A stretch of DNA of 64,000 bases. Origin: an uncultured Lachnospiraceae bacterium. GTDB lineage: Bacteria > Bacillota > Clostridia > Lachnospirales > Lachnospiraceae. The DNA is taken from assembly GCA_910589075.1 (NCBI GenBank), contig CAJUSK010000011.1:186001-250000 (forward strand). Reading direction: 5' to 3'. Below the pieces are notes generated by a model. It was not told where the DNA came from. It saw only the letters and a list, made by a program, of their open reading frames with translations, and made no database searches. Positions 24,481 through 32,956 of the stretch are shown here, in pieces (the stretch's first letter is position 1; every line of letters begins with the position of its first letter). Both the position numbers and the translations under genes were made by a program.

Positions 24481-26355
24481 ATGAGCAAGATTATTGGAAT
24501 TGACCTTGGTACAACGAACAGTTGCGTGGCAGTTATGGAAGGTGGAAAACCGACTGTCATTGCCAATACAGAAGGCGCAAGGACAACACCGTCTGTTGTG
24601 GCTTTTACAAAGACCGGAGAAAGGCTGGTAGGCGAACCTGCAAAACGTCAGGCAGTTACCAACGCGGAAAAAACCATTTCTTCCATTAAAAGAGATATGG
24701 GTACAGACCATGGAAGAACCATTGAGGATAAAAAGTATTCCCCGCAGCAGATTTCTGCTATGATTTTACAGAAGTTGAAAGGGGATGCAGAAAACTATCT
24801 GGGTGAAAAAGTGACGGAAGCGGTAATTACCGTACCGGCTTACTTCAATGACGCACAGCGTCAGGCAACCAAAGATGCAGGCAAGATTGCAGGCATGGAT
24901 GTAAAGCGTATTATCAACGAGCCTACGGCTGCTGCGCTGGCATATGGACTTGACAACGAAAAAGAACAGAAGATCATGGTATACGATTTGGGCGGCGGTA
25001 CATTTGATGTGTCCATTATTGAAATCGGTGACGGCGTTATCGAAGTTCTGGCAACCAATGGTAACAACAGACTGGGCGGTGACGATTTCGACCAGAAGAT
25101 TACCGACTATATGCTGGCCGAGTTTAAGAAAAATGAAGGCATCGACCTTTCCATTGACAAGATGGCGCTGCAGAGACTGAAAGAAGCCGCTGAGAAGGCT
25201 AAGAAAGAACTTTCTTCTGCGACTACAACCAATATCAACCTTCCGTTTATTACGGCAACACCGGAAGGCCCTAAACACTTTGACATGAACCTGACCAGGG
25301 CGAAGTTTGACGAACTGACCCATGATCTGGTGGAGATGACAGCGATTCCGGTACAGAACGCACTGAAAGATGCAGGCGTAACGGCTTCCGAACTGGGCAA
25401 GGTATTGCTGGTGGGCGGTTCCACACGTATACCGGCTGTACAGGAAAAAGTAAAGATGCTGACCGGCCATGAACCCAGCAAGAGCCTGAACCCGGATGAG
25501 TGTGTGGCAATCGGTGCTTCTATCCAGGGCGGTAAGCTGGCAGGCGATGCAGGCGCAGGCGATATCCTTCTGCTGGATGTTACACCCCTTTCTCTTTCCA
25601 TTGAGACAATGGGCGGTGTGGCAACCAGGCTGATTGAAAGAAATACAACGATTCCCACAAAGAAGAGCCAGGTATTCTCCACGGCGGCTGACAATCAGAC
25701 AGCAGTGGATATCAACGTGGTACAGGGTGAGAGACAGTTTGCAAAGGATAATAAATCTCTCGGCCAGTTCAGACTGGACGGAATCCCTCCGGCGCCCCGT
25801 GGAATCCCGCAGATCGAGGTTACATTTGACATTGATGCCAATGGTATTGTCAATGTTTCTGCAAAGGACCTGGGAACCGGAAAAGAGCAGCATATTACCA
25901 TTACGGCAGGCTCCAATATGTCTGATGAAGACATCGACAGAGCAGTGAAAGAAGCCGCAGAATATGAAGCGCAGGATAAGAAGAGAAAAGAAGCGATTGA
26001 TGCAAGAAATGACGCGGATTCCTTTGTATTCCAGACAGAAAAAGCGCTGACGGATGTGGGCGATAAGATTGCAGAGAGCGATAAGAGCGCAGTGGAAGCC
26101 GATCTGGCGGCATTGAAAGAACTTCTGGAAAAAACAAAAGACACCGAAATGACAGAATCTCAGGTGGCTGAGATGAAGGCTGCACAGGAAAAACTGATGA
26201 ACAGCGCACAGGCATTGTTCACCAAAGTATATGAGCAGGCGCAGGCAGCAGGCGCAGGCGCGGCAGGTCCTGACATGGGCGGCGCACAGGCAGGCCCTTC
26301 AGATGATGCAGGTGCCGGCGATGATGTGGTAGACGGAGATTACAGAGAGGTATAG
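24481..26355 (+). CDS. dnaK: Molecular chaperone DnaK (Hsp70)
   Basis: ATP-driven Hsp70 chaperone of 624 aa. The nucleotide-binding domain starts with IIGIDLGTTNSCVAV and contains VYDLGGGTFDVSI (about residue 163) and VGGSTRIPAVQ (about 305); it lacks the extra loop of proteobacterial DnaK, as usual in Gram-positives. The substrate-binding domain and helical lid follow from about 360 to 585. The C-terminal tail is Ala/Gly-rich and ends with DVVDGDYREV, resembling the conserved EEVD-like acidic end. An AGGAGGG site precedes the ATG. Confidence 0.98.
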   Translation: MSKIIGIDLGTTNSCVAVMEGGKPTVIANTEGARTTPSVVAFTKTGERLVGEPAKRQAVTNAEKTISSIKRDMGTDHGRTIEDKKYSPQQISAMILQKLKGDAENYLGEKVTEAVITVPAYFNDAQRQATKDAGKIAGMDVKRIINEPTAAALAYGLDNEKEQKIMVYDLGGGTFDVSIIEIGDGVIEVLATNGNNRLGGDDFDQKITDYMLAEFKKNEGIDLSIDKMALQRLKEAAEKAKKELSSATTTNINLPFITATPEGPKHFDMNLTRAKFDELTHDLVEMTAIPVQNALKDAGVTASELGKVLLVGGSTRIPAVQEKVKMLTGHEPSKSLNPDECVAIGASIQGGKLAGDAGAGDILLLDVTPLSLSIETMGGVATRLIERNTTIPTKKSQVFSTAADNQTAVDINVVQGERQFAKDNKSLGQFRLDGIPPAPRGIPQIEVTFDIDANGIVNVSAKDLGTGKEQHITITAGSNMSDEDIDRAVKEAAEYEAQDKKRKEAIDARNDADSFVFQTEKALTDVGDKIAESDKSAVEADLAALKELLEKTKDTEMTESQVAEMKAAQEKLMNSAQALFTKVYEQAQAAGAGAAGPDMGGAQAGPSDDAGAGDDVVDGDYREV

Positions 26356-26425
26356 TACAGAGCGGGGTATGGGGCATGGAACAGGGAAGGATGCCCCATA
26401 CCTGTGTGGGAAAAGGTAGATTGTT

Positions 26426-27607
26426 ATGGCAGAGCAGAAACGTGATTATTATGAGGTCCTGGGAGTAGAAAAAAGTGCCGATGATGCGGCTATCAAAAAA
26501 GCATACAGGGCGCTTGCCAAAAAATATCATCCGGATATGAATCCCGGTGATGAAGAAGCAGAGAAAAAGTTCAAAGAAGCGTCCGAAGCCTATGCCATAT
26601 TGAGCGATCCCGAAAAGCGGCGTCAGTACGATCAGTTTGGCCATGCTGCGTTTGATAACGGAGGCGGCGGAGGCGGTGGTTTCGGTGGTTTTGATTTTAA
26701 CGGCGCTGATTTCGGGGATATTTTCGGAGATATTTTCGGGGATATTTTTGGCGGCGGCAGAAGAAGCGGCCGGAGCAGCAATGGACCCATGAAAGGGGCA
26801 AATCTCCGCACCAGTGTGCGCATTAAATTTGAAGAGGCTGTTTTTGGCGTTGAGAAGGAAATCGAACTGACCCTCAAGGATGAGTGTCCTACTTGTCATG
26901 GAAGCGGTGCAAAACCGGGAACCAATCCGGAAACCTGTTCCAAATGCGGTGGAAAAGGTCAGGTTGTATTTACGCAGCAGTCTTTCTTTGGTACGGTCAG
27001 AAATGTGCAGACTTGTCCGGAGTGTGGCGGCAGCGGAAAGGTCATTAAGGACAAATGCGGAGACTGCCATGGCAGCGGATTCATTGCCAATCGCAAGAAA
27101 ATACAGATTACGATTCCGGCCGGAATTGATAATGGGCAGAGTGTACGGATACGTGAAAAGGGTGAACCGGGTGTCAACGGCGGGCCCAGAGGCGATTTGC
27201 TGGTAGAGGTGATGGTACAGCGTCATCCTGTGTTCCAGAGGCAGGATTATCATATCTATTCCACCGTGCCGGTTAGTTTTGCAGTCGCAGCCCTGGGTGG
27301 TGAGATTGTAATTGATACGGTTGACGGCAGAGTGATTTATGAAGTGAAGGCCGGCACACAGACTGACACGCGTGTCAGATTAAAAGGAAAAGGTGTTCCG
27401 TCCCTGCGCAATAAAGACGTACGGGGAGATCACTATGTTACGCTGGTGGTACAGGTGCCCGACAAACTTTCTCATGAAGCAAAAGAACTGCTGCGGAAAT
27501 TTGACGAGGTGACAGGCGACAGCCTGAATGCGGCCAAAAAAGCCGAAGCAGGGAAAAACGGCGGGCCGGAGATCAAGGATAAAAAGAAAAAAGGGTTTTG
27601 GAAGTAA
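26426..27607 (+). CDS. dnaJ: Chaperone protein DnaJ (Hsp40)
   Basis: Type I Hsp40 partner of DnaK, 393 aa. A J domain (residues 5-70) has the HPD motif in YHPDMNPG; a Gly/Phe-rich linker follows (about 72-120); four CxxCxGxG-type zinc repeats are seen (CPTCHGSG, CSKCGGKG, CPECGGSG, CGDCHGSG, about 155-215); two beta domains complete the client-binding part. The C-terminus ends in a Lys-rich stretch. It closes the heat-shock operon at a clear terminator. Confidence 0.98.
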   Translation: MAEQKRDYYEVLGVEKSADDAAIKKAYRALAKKYHPDMNPGDEEAEKKFKEASEAYAILSDPEKRRQYDQFGHAAFDNGGGGGGGFGGFDFNGADFGDIFGDIFGDIFGGGRRSGRSSNGPMKGANLRTSVRIKFEEAVFGVEKEIELTLKDECPTCHGSGAKPGTNPETCSKCGGKGQVVFTQQSFFGTVRNVQTCPECGGSGKVIKDKCGDCHGSGFIANRKKIQITIPAGIDNGQSVRIREKGEPGVNGGPRGDLLVEVMVQRHPVFQRQDYHIYSTVPVSFAVAALGGEIVIDTVDGRVIYEVKAGTQTDTRVRLKGKGVPSLRNKDVRGDHYVTLVVQVPDKLSHEAKELLRKFDEVTGDSLNAAKKAEAGKNGGPEIKDKKKKGFWK

Positions 27608-27620
27608 ACAGACAGCATGA

Positions 27621-27650
27621 AAGAATCCTGCGGAGCGGGATTCTTTTTTA
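27621..27650 (+). terminator. Rho-independent terminator of the heat-shock operon
   Basis: AAGAATCC (27621-27628) and GGATTCTT (27638-27645) form an 8-bp stem followed by TTTTTT. It separates dnaJ from the restriction-modification cassette. Confidence 0.88.
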
Positions 27651-27718
27651 TTCTGCATATGGGCCCCCAAAGGAAATAGCCGGCAGACGCAGACGTTTTT
27701 TCATATGAGGTAAAGTAA

Positions 27719-28609
27719 ATGACAAAAACAGAATGGATTTCTGACTTTCAGGAAGAAGCAGACAAAATACTTGCATATGTGGAAAGAAATGTGAGAAACC
27801 ACAAGGACAAGGCAAGTGAAATGAATACAAGACTCAGAGCGTACCGGGATATACAAATAGAAAAAATAAAGCTGAAATCCCGGAAGGAAACATGGGATAA
27901 AGAAACGTTTTTAAATGAAATACTGTGTCTTACATATGCCTTTTATATAATTATGCTCACATATCGGAATAAAGTTTGGAAATATGAATACATGGCATTT
28001 TCACGTAGAATCGGGGAGATATGGGAACCTTTTTGCAGACTGCCGTTTGAATATCCAATCAGACCATTGCGGATGATCAAACCGCCTGCATTTGAAACTG
28101 TACAAGAGCAGATCCGATCTGTCACCGCTTCCTATATTGACAGTTTGGGCCTGGATAAAACCATTCAGGAAGAATTGAAACGACAGTATGAGATTCCGTG
28201 GACTATGGTTGACAGCGGCGGAATAAAACTTGGACTGGATTTACATTTTGAACAGAATGGAATACATTATAACTGCGATTTTAAGAGCGGTTTCAGTTCG
28301 AATGAAAAGGGGAATACGAATCGCCTGCTGCTTGTGGCAAGTATATATCACTATCTTGGAGAAACTGAAAAAACAGTGCTGTTTGTAAGACAGAATGAAG
28401 ATGAAAATAATCACTATTTGCAGATGTTAAAAAACTCGCCTTACTGGCAGGTTTATTGTGCTGAAGAAAGTTATTCTGTTATGAAACAGTTTACCGGATT
28501 TGATATGCGGCAATGGCTGGACACCCATGCGGACTGGACGAATGATATTGGGGCGGAACTGAGACAACACCTTGCAGACAACGGCCTGCTGAAATACTTG
28601 ACGTGGTAG
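27719..28609 (+). CDS. Putative type II restriction endonuclease (PD-(D/E)XK-like)
   Basis: A 296-aa protein that I cannot match to a named enzyme. The case rests on context and one motif: it lies 57 bases before a gamma-type adenine methyltransferase on the same strand, and residues 174-189 read as Asp174 ... CDFKSG, where Asp174 and Asp187-x-Lys189 would form a PD-(D/E)XK metal site, preceded by a Gly-rich turn (DSGGIKLG). The N-terminal half is charged and helical. Length is normal for a type II REase. It uses more AT-rich codons than dnaJ before it. SD GAGG is 8 bases before ATG. A non-nuclease partner gene remains possible. Confidence 0.55.
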   Translation: MTKTEWISDFQEEADKILAYVERNVRNHKDKASEMNTRLRAYRDIQIEKIKLKSRKETWDKETFLNEILCLTYAFYIIMLTYRNKVWKYEYMAFSRRIGEIWEPFCRLPFEYPIRPLRMIKPPAFETVQEQIRSVTASYIDSLGLDKTIQEELKRQYEIPWTMVDSGGIKLGLDLHFEQNGIHYNCDFKSGFSSNEKGNTNRLLLVASIYHYLGETEKTVLFVRQNEDENNHYLQMLKNSPYWQVYCAEESYSVMKQFTGFDMRQWLDTHADWTNDIGAELRQHLADNGLLKYLTW

Positions 28610-28627
28610 GGGCATAACCATATAATT

Positions 28628-28647
28628 ACTTAAGAATAAACTTAAGT
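28628..28647 (+). promoter_or_regulatory. Perfect palindrome upstream of the methyltransferase gene
   Basis: ACTTAAG (28628-28634) and CTTAAGT (28641-28647) with a 6-base AATAAA spacer, 19 bases before the methyltransferase start. It looks like an operator or autoregulatory site controlling methylase expression; the binding protein is unknown, and no C-protein gene lies nearby. Confidence 0.5.
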
Positions 28648-28666
28648 GATTCGGAGAGACCATCCA

Positions 28667-30196
28667 ATGAAAGATAAATTCTGTTCCTATTATACAAATT
28701 CTGTTCCGATTACCTCCTATATGACTGCCCGGCTGGAAATTCAGGAGAATGATGTGATTCTCGAACCGTCGGCCGGTGAAGGAACTTTTGTAGATGCTGT
28801 TCTTGACAGAAATATTCCGGTACATATAGATGCTCTTGAGATTGACAACAATGCAATTCGCGCATTAAAGGCTAAGTATGGCAGCCATACTGATATAGTG
28901 ATAAGAAAAACAGATACATTGTTTGATAAATTATTGGATCGCTTTCATGCCGAGGGAGGCTATTATACAAAGATTATTGGGAATCCGCCTTACGGTGCAT
29001 GGCAGGATTATGAAAAAAGAGAAATTCTGAAAAAGAAATATACAGGACATTATGTAAAAGAGACCTATTCACTTTTTCTGTTACGATGTATCTCGGTATT
29101 ACAAATGAATGGACGTCTTTGTTTTATTATACCGGACACATTTCTATTTTTGAATATGCATATCCGCTTGCGGGAGGTGTTATTAACCAACACCAAAATA
29201 AATGAAATATTGATTTTTCCGTCTAAGTTTTTTCCGGGTGTTGGTTTTGGCTATTCCAATTTGTCTATTATTACGCTGGAACGGTGCAATCCTGCTGAAG
29301 CGGTAGAAAATACAATCAGGATTATTCAGGGGTTTCACTCTTCTGCAGAGTTTCAGTATGCCTTTGATGAGGAAGAGCGTTTTCCTGCGCATATACAAAT
29401 ATATAAGATGAAGCAAAAAGATATTTTGAAGGGCAGCCAGTGCCGGTTTGCATTGGCAAAATCACAATATGCCGATTTGTTATGTATGAAAAAAACAACA
29501 CTGGGGAATATTGCGGATGTAGTTACAGGATTTTATACGGGGGATAATAAGCGGTTCATCCGTGTGTTAAACAGCAAGATAAAAGGGGCTAAGGGATATA
29601 CTTCTGTCAATGAGGAACAAATTTATGAATGCCTGTCAACTGAGGGAATTCAAAATGTGGCAGAAGGATATATCCCTTATATTAAAAGCGCGTCCGGACA
29701 ACGTTATCTGCATGAAAGGGATACGTGGTTTGTGCGCTGGGATTGTGACACGGTCAGCCATTACCACAATGATAAAAAAGCGAGGTTTCAAAATTCTTCT
29801 TTTTATTTTAAAACGGGGATTGGAATCCCGATGGTAAAATCACGTTATATAAGGGCTTTTTTAATGGAAAACAGGGTTTTTGATCAGTCCGTTGTGGGAA
29901 TTTTTCCCAAAGACAGTCATTATGTGTTTTATATACTTGCGCTTATGAATGCCGATGTGATCAATGACCTGGTTCATATAATCAATCCAACGGCAAATAA
30001 TTCGGCAAATTATATAAAACAGATTCCCTTTATTGAACCTCCACAGGATATTTTAAGGACCATTCATTTATCGGTGAAAGAAATTCTTTTTTTACTGAAA
30101 TGGGGAAATACAAATCAGGCAAATAAACTGCACCAGGAAGTCAACCAGACGATCTGCGATTTGTATACATCGAAAGCGCCTGTAGCCGGACCGTAA
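28667..30196 (+). CDS. DNA adenine-N6 methyltransferase, gamma (TaqI/Eco57I) class
   Basis: SAM-dependent DNA methyltransferase of 509 aa. Motif I is LEPSAGEGTF (residues 32-41), and the catalytic NPPY of N6-adenine methylases is at 106-109, in the I-then-IV order of the gamma group. The second half (from about 230) is the target-recognition part, with PYIKSASGQRYL and NPTANNSANYIKQIPF near the end. Size and layout match the methylases of PstI/BsuBI/HincII-like type II systems. It follows the putative endonuclease gene and has a palindrome in front. ATG 28667 has a GGAGAG site; GTG 28646 lies inside the palindrome region and was rejected. The target sequence cannot be read from the protein. 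Confidence 0.88.
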   Translation: MKDKFCSYYTNSVPITSYMTARLEIQENDVILEPSAGEGTFVDAVLDRNIPVHIDALEIDNNAIRALKAKYGSHTDIVIRKTDTLFDKLLDRFHAEGGYYTKIIGNPPYGAWQDYEKREILKKKYTGHYVKETYSLFLLRCISVLQMNGRLCFIIPDTFLFLNMHIRLREVLLTNTKINEILIFPSKFFPGVGFGYSNLSIITLERCNPAEAVENTIRIIQGFHSSAEFQYAFDEEERFPAHIQIYKMKQKDILKGSQCRFALAKSQYADLLCMKKTTLGNIADVVTGFYTGDNKRFIRVLNSKIKGAKGYTSVNEEQIYECLSTEGIQNVAEGYIPYIKSASGQRYLHERDTWFVRWDCDTVSHYHNDKKARFQNSSFYFKTGIGIPMVKSRYIRAFLMENRVFDQSVVGIFPKDSHYVFYILALMNADVINDLVHIINPTANNSANYIKQIPFIEPPQDILRTIHLSVKEILFLLKWGNTNQANKLHQEVNQTICDLYTSKAPVAGP

Positions 30197-30227
30197 CGAT
30201 TTCAGCTGCTGTTTTGGATGAATTTTC

Positions 30228-30256
30228 TTGCATTTCACCCAAAAGAGAGTGATAAT
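30228..30256 (+). promoter_or_regulatory. Promoter of the three-gene unknown operon
   Basis: TTGCAT (30228-30233), 17-base spacer, GATAAT (30251-30256), about 50 bases before the first start codon. It makes the operon independent of the restriction-modification genes. Confidence 0.55.
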
Positions 30257-30305
30257 AAGCATAGATGCGTCAGGCATCTGGAATGAAATGAGGGGAGGTG
30301 AATGG

Positions 30306-30749
30306 ATGGCTTTGGAGGCAGAAGTGCAGCTTGGACGGAAGCTGACAGAATGTCCTGCTGACAAGCTCAGAATTGCCATTCAGACCGGATGGAGGACAAT
30401 CTTTTGCATTTTGCTGGATATTTCGAATTTTGGAGGCATTGCGGCAATCCGGCAGTGGGGTGATGTGCCGCCGGAGATGTCAACTGTGATTGTCAATCTG
30501 GTTTTGACAGTGATATTCGGATTATTTCCGCTGATACATCTCAGAGAATATCTGGCTTTTTATGAATATGGTATTATATACCGGAAGCGGGCTTATCTCT
30601 GGTCCTACCTGGGGCAGGCGGAGTGGCGGGACCATACATATGGCGGGATTTTCCGCAGTATTCTGATGGCTACCAACAGGAAAGTTTTTAATGTTACCTA
30701 TGTGGTAAATGCAAAAAAACAGTTTAACAGGGCATATATGAATTATTGA
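30306..30749 (+). CDS. Uncharacterised membrane protein (two helices plus a PH-like end)
   Basis: A 147-aa protein of unknown function. Two hydrophobic spans (about residues 27-45 and 60-80) are followed by a soluble part with an EYGIIYRKRAYLW core and a YVVNAKKQFNRAY end, reminiscent of bacterial PH-like (bPH) modules, but too short for confidence. ATG 30306 is set by GGGGAGGTG 6 bases upstream. It starts a compact operon with the next two genes (gaps of 30 and 3 bases), whose joint job is unknown. Confidence 0.55.
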   Translation: MALEAEVQLGRKLTECPADKLRIAIQTGWRTIFCILLDISNFGGIAAIRQWGDVPPEMSTVIVNLVLTVIFGLFPLIHLREYLAFYEYGIIYRKRAYLWSYLGQAEWRDHTYGGIFRSILMATNRKVFNVTYVVNAKKQFNRAYMNY

Positions 30750-30779
30750 TGAAATGAGGAACGAGAAGGAGACAGGGAA

Positions 30780-31394
30780 ATGTCAGAGACTACATATTAT
30801 GGGCTTACAGTGCCGCAGATGATTGGCATTACAGTTGGCTTATTTGTGATCATTTTTATTTATGTAATCATTAAAGATAAGATAAACCGGAAAAAGGCGC
30901 AGGGCGGTGGAGACAGAGATACTGTGTGGAATATTTTGCAGAACAGCATACCGGAGATTGGCCAGTATACGAGAGCCTATGGATGCTGGGAATGGAGTAC
31001 CTATCAGGGAAAGAAGACAACTACCACATACTGGTATTATGGGGTGGCATTTAACAATGACCGGCTGTTTGTTGTGCCCCTGTCCTGTGAAGGCGGTGAC
31101 ATCAGTTATTCCGATGCATACTGCATTGAAAAGAAGGATGTTGCCATTGTGAACAGCAAAAAGGGGGCGCAGTGGGTGGAACTGTATGATATGCACCAGA
31201 AGGAGCTGCTGTCCATTTCTGTTTTCCCGGAAAATCTCAATGATGATAAATATCATCCGGTCAATATTATACAGCCGGAGGAAGCACAGGCATTTATCCG
31301 GTGGAAAGACACCTGGATGGATGAAATCAACAGAGCAAATCATGTGGAAGTGACGGGCAAGATGAAGAAGCCTGTAAAAGTACAAAAGGTCTGA
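30780..31394 (+). CDS. Uncharacterised single-pass membrane protein
   Basis: A 204-aa protein. A short extracellular start precedes one membrane helix (about residues 12-32, TVGLFVIIFIYVIIKD) and a positively charged stop (KINRKK). The remaining 165 residues are cytoplasmic, with many aromatic residues (GCWEWSTYQGKK, TYWYYGVAFNNDRL) and a beta-rich pattern that could be another PH-like fold. No catalytic motif is seen. The middle gene of the unknown operon; AGGAGACAGGG precedes its ATG. Confidence 0.55.
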   Translation: MSETTYYGLTVPQMIGITVGLFVIIFIYVIIKDKINRKKAQGGGDRDTVWNILQNSIPEIGQYTRAYGCWEWSTYQGKKTTTTYWYYGVAFNNDRLFVVPLSCEGGDISYSDAYCIEKKDVAIVNSKKGAQWVELYDMHQKELLSISVFPENLNDDKYHPVNIIQPEEAQAFIRWKDTWMDEINRANHVEVTGKMKKPVKVQKV

Positions 31395-31397
31395 GAG

Positions 31398-31865
31398 ATG
31401 ACGGGAATTCATGAAATCCGATATACACTGGAACACCGGATGCTGCCCGGATGGTTGTATGGGGAAGGGCAGCGTCTGACAGAACTTCTGACAGAGCGCC
31501 CGCTGTTTGTCTATGAAGTCCTGTGTGATATACTGAAAAAAGAAGAACTGGAGAATCCGTATCGGGGAGAAGACTTTGAGACAGAACGTATCTGTGCAGA
31601 CAGTTCCGTGGATGAGAAGATAACCGTTCTGAAACTGACATTGCCTGAACCGGAGGATGCTCCGCTTTGTTACAGGATTTATATGATCTATAATGACGGG
31701 TTTACACATGTGGGGTATTTTACTGTAGAGAAAGGAAACGGGCCGGTGGCAGACGACAGGCATTTCCTCTGCAGTTGGGATCTCCAGATGCATCTGAATC
31801 ATGGCTGTTGCCTGCCGGAAGAGGAATTGCAGCGTGTACTGGCTCTTTACAGGCAGGGGCAGTGA
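31398..31865 (+). CDS. Uncharacterised soluble protein
   Basis: A 155-aa, acidic, probably cytoplasmic protein of unknown function, starting 3 bases after the previous stop codon. It has no membrane helix or signal. Notable segments are LYGEGQRLTELLTERPLFVYEVL near the start, YRIYMIYNDGFTHVGYFTVEKG in the middle, and a Cys pair in NHGCCLPEEEL near the end. The tight spacing implies it works with the two membrane proteins before it. A GC-rich terminator follows. Confidence 0.55.
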   Translation: MTGIHEIRYTLEHRMLPGWLYGEGQRLTELLTERPLFVYEVLCDILKKEELENPYRGEDFETERICADSSVDEKITVLKLTLPEPEDAPLCYRIYMIYNDGFTHVGYFTVEKGNGPVADDRHFLCSWDLQMHLNHGCCLPEEELQRVLALYRQGQ

Positions 31866-31896
31866 CAAACGAAAGACAGAGAAAGGTATCCTGTAG

Positions 31897-31923
31897 GGCG
31901 GCGCGTGCAGCGCCGCCGTTTTT
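31897..31923 (+). terminator. GC-rich rho-independent terminator
   Basis: GGCGGCGC (31897-31904) and GCGCCGCC (31910-31917) pair perfectly around GTGCA, then GTTTTTAT follows. It ends the three-gene operon. Confidence 0.88.
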
Positions 31924-32029
31924 ATGGGCAGACCCGTGCAGAGAAAGTCAGCCGCCAGGCAGCGCAGGAATTCCCCCGGCGGGTGACGGAAGCGGGCATT
32001 CCCCTGGTTGATGATCCGAAAGAAAGCGT

Positions 32030-32956
32030 TTATCTCATCAGGAGGTTTTCCTGTTTTGCAAACTGATCCACACAGACTGTATCACCCATCACTTCCCGGC
32101 ATGCCTGCAATACCAGATCCGGACGGGCCTGCGTGCTCCATTTGACCAGAGTGAGACAGCGGTTTTCGATTTCAATGCCGGTGATACCGGTGGGGTGCAC
32201 GCAGCTTCCGGTGTTACAGTAAGGAGAATGGCTGGTTCCGATCATGGGATGGTGTGTGTGGCCGGTAATCAGGACGCGATCATGGTCCACTGCCCATTTT
32301 ACCAGCCTTTGTTCGGATTTTTTCTTTTTGCGGTTGTTTTTTGCGGCGCTGGTGGGATCGGGAATACCCAGCTTTTCCAGTGGCCGCCAGAGATAACGCA
32401 CCAGAAAGCGTGACAGCGGCCAGAAGGTGCTGTTGAGCGGGTCGGCCTGGTGACCGTGGGTCAGATAAATATCTTTACGGCCCTTTGTATCCTTCAGTAT
32501 GATTCCGGCGTAAAACGTGATATCCGGCCAGAGGGGATGTTCCTGTAAGGTGCGGTCGCAGTAGTAGGTATGGAAATGGTTTCTGCCACTGTGGCTTTTG
32601 ATTATGTCATGATTTCCATAGACTGCATACATCCGCCCGGCAGCATAGAAACGGGCAAGAAGTTCAAAACTGCGGGGATGGATTTCCTTGATCTTCTGTA
32701 TGGAACGGTTTTCCCACAGTTCGTCCCCGTCTCCCAGTTCCAGACAGGTGAATCCCCGGCGATAGTAATATTGCAGAGCCGCCAGGTAGAGATACTCGTT
32801 GTTTAGAAAGTTGTCATTGGCATTGCCCACACCTCTGTGGCAGTCGCTGAGAAGTATATATTTGGAACACGAATGCAGCGGCAGGCACAGCGCGTTTTCG
32901 AAAGCTCTGGAAATGCGTCTGTGACTGCAGGCTGTGGGGGAAAGGGGGAAGGTCAT
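32030..32956 (-). CDS. Calcineurin-like metallophosphoesterase
   Basis: A 308-aa metal-dependent phosphoesterase. The five family motifs are in order: SDCHRG (D-x-H, about residue 37), ELGDGDELW (G-D), YGNHDI, YLTHGHQ and ITGHTHH (G-H-x-H, near residue 230). It may act on a nucleotide or phospholipid such as UDP-diacylglucosamine; the family is too broad to say. ATG 32956 was chosen because it overlaps the stop codon of the upstream DUF4474 gene in an ATGA arrangement and has AAAAGGAG before it; a longer start at 32998 would overlap that gene by 46 bases. No signal peptide is visible. Confidence 0.88.
   Translation of the reverse strand: MTFPLSPTACSHRRISRAFENALCLPLHSCSKYILLSDCHRGVGNANDNFLNNEYLYLAALQYYYRRGFTCLELGDGDELWENRSIQKIKEIHPRSFELLARFYAAGRMYAVYGNHDIIKSHSGRNHFHTYYCDRTLQEHPLWPDITFYAGIILKDTKGRKDIYLTHGHQADPLNSTFWPLSRFLVRYLWRPLEKLGIPDPTSAAKNNRKKKKSEQRLVKWAVDHDRVLITGHTHHPMIGTSHSPYCNTGSCVHPTGITGIEIENRCLTLVKWSTQARPDLVLQACREVMGDTVCVDQFAKQENLLMR

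Noticed and set aside
24766..25893. Long antisense frame of 375 codons inside dnaK
   Set aside because: It is a shadow of the dnaK codon pattern, with no ribosome site and no recognisable domain.
26219..27253. Antisense frame across the dnaK-dnaJ junction
   Set aside because: It is opposite two certain genes and contains no domain.
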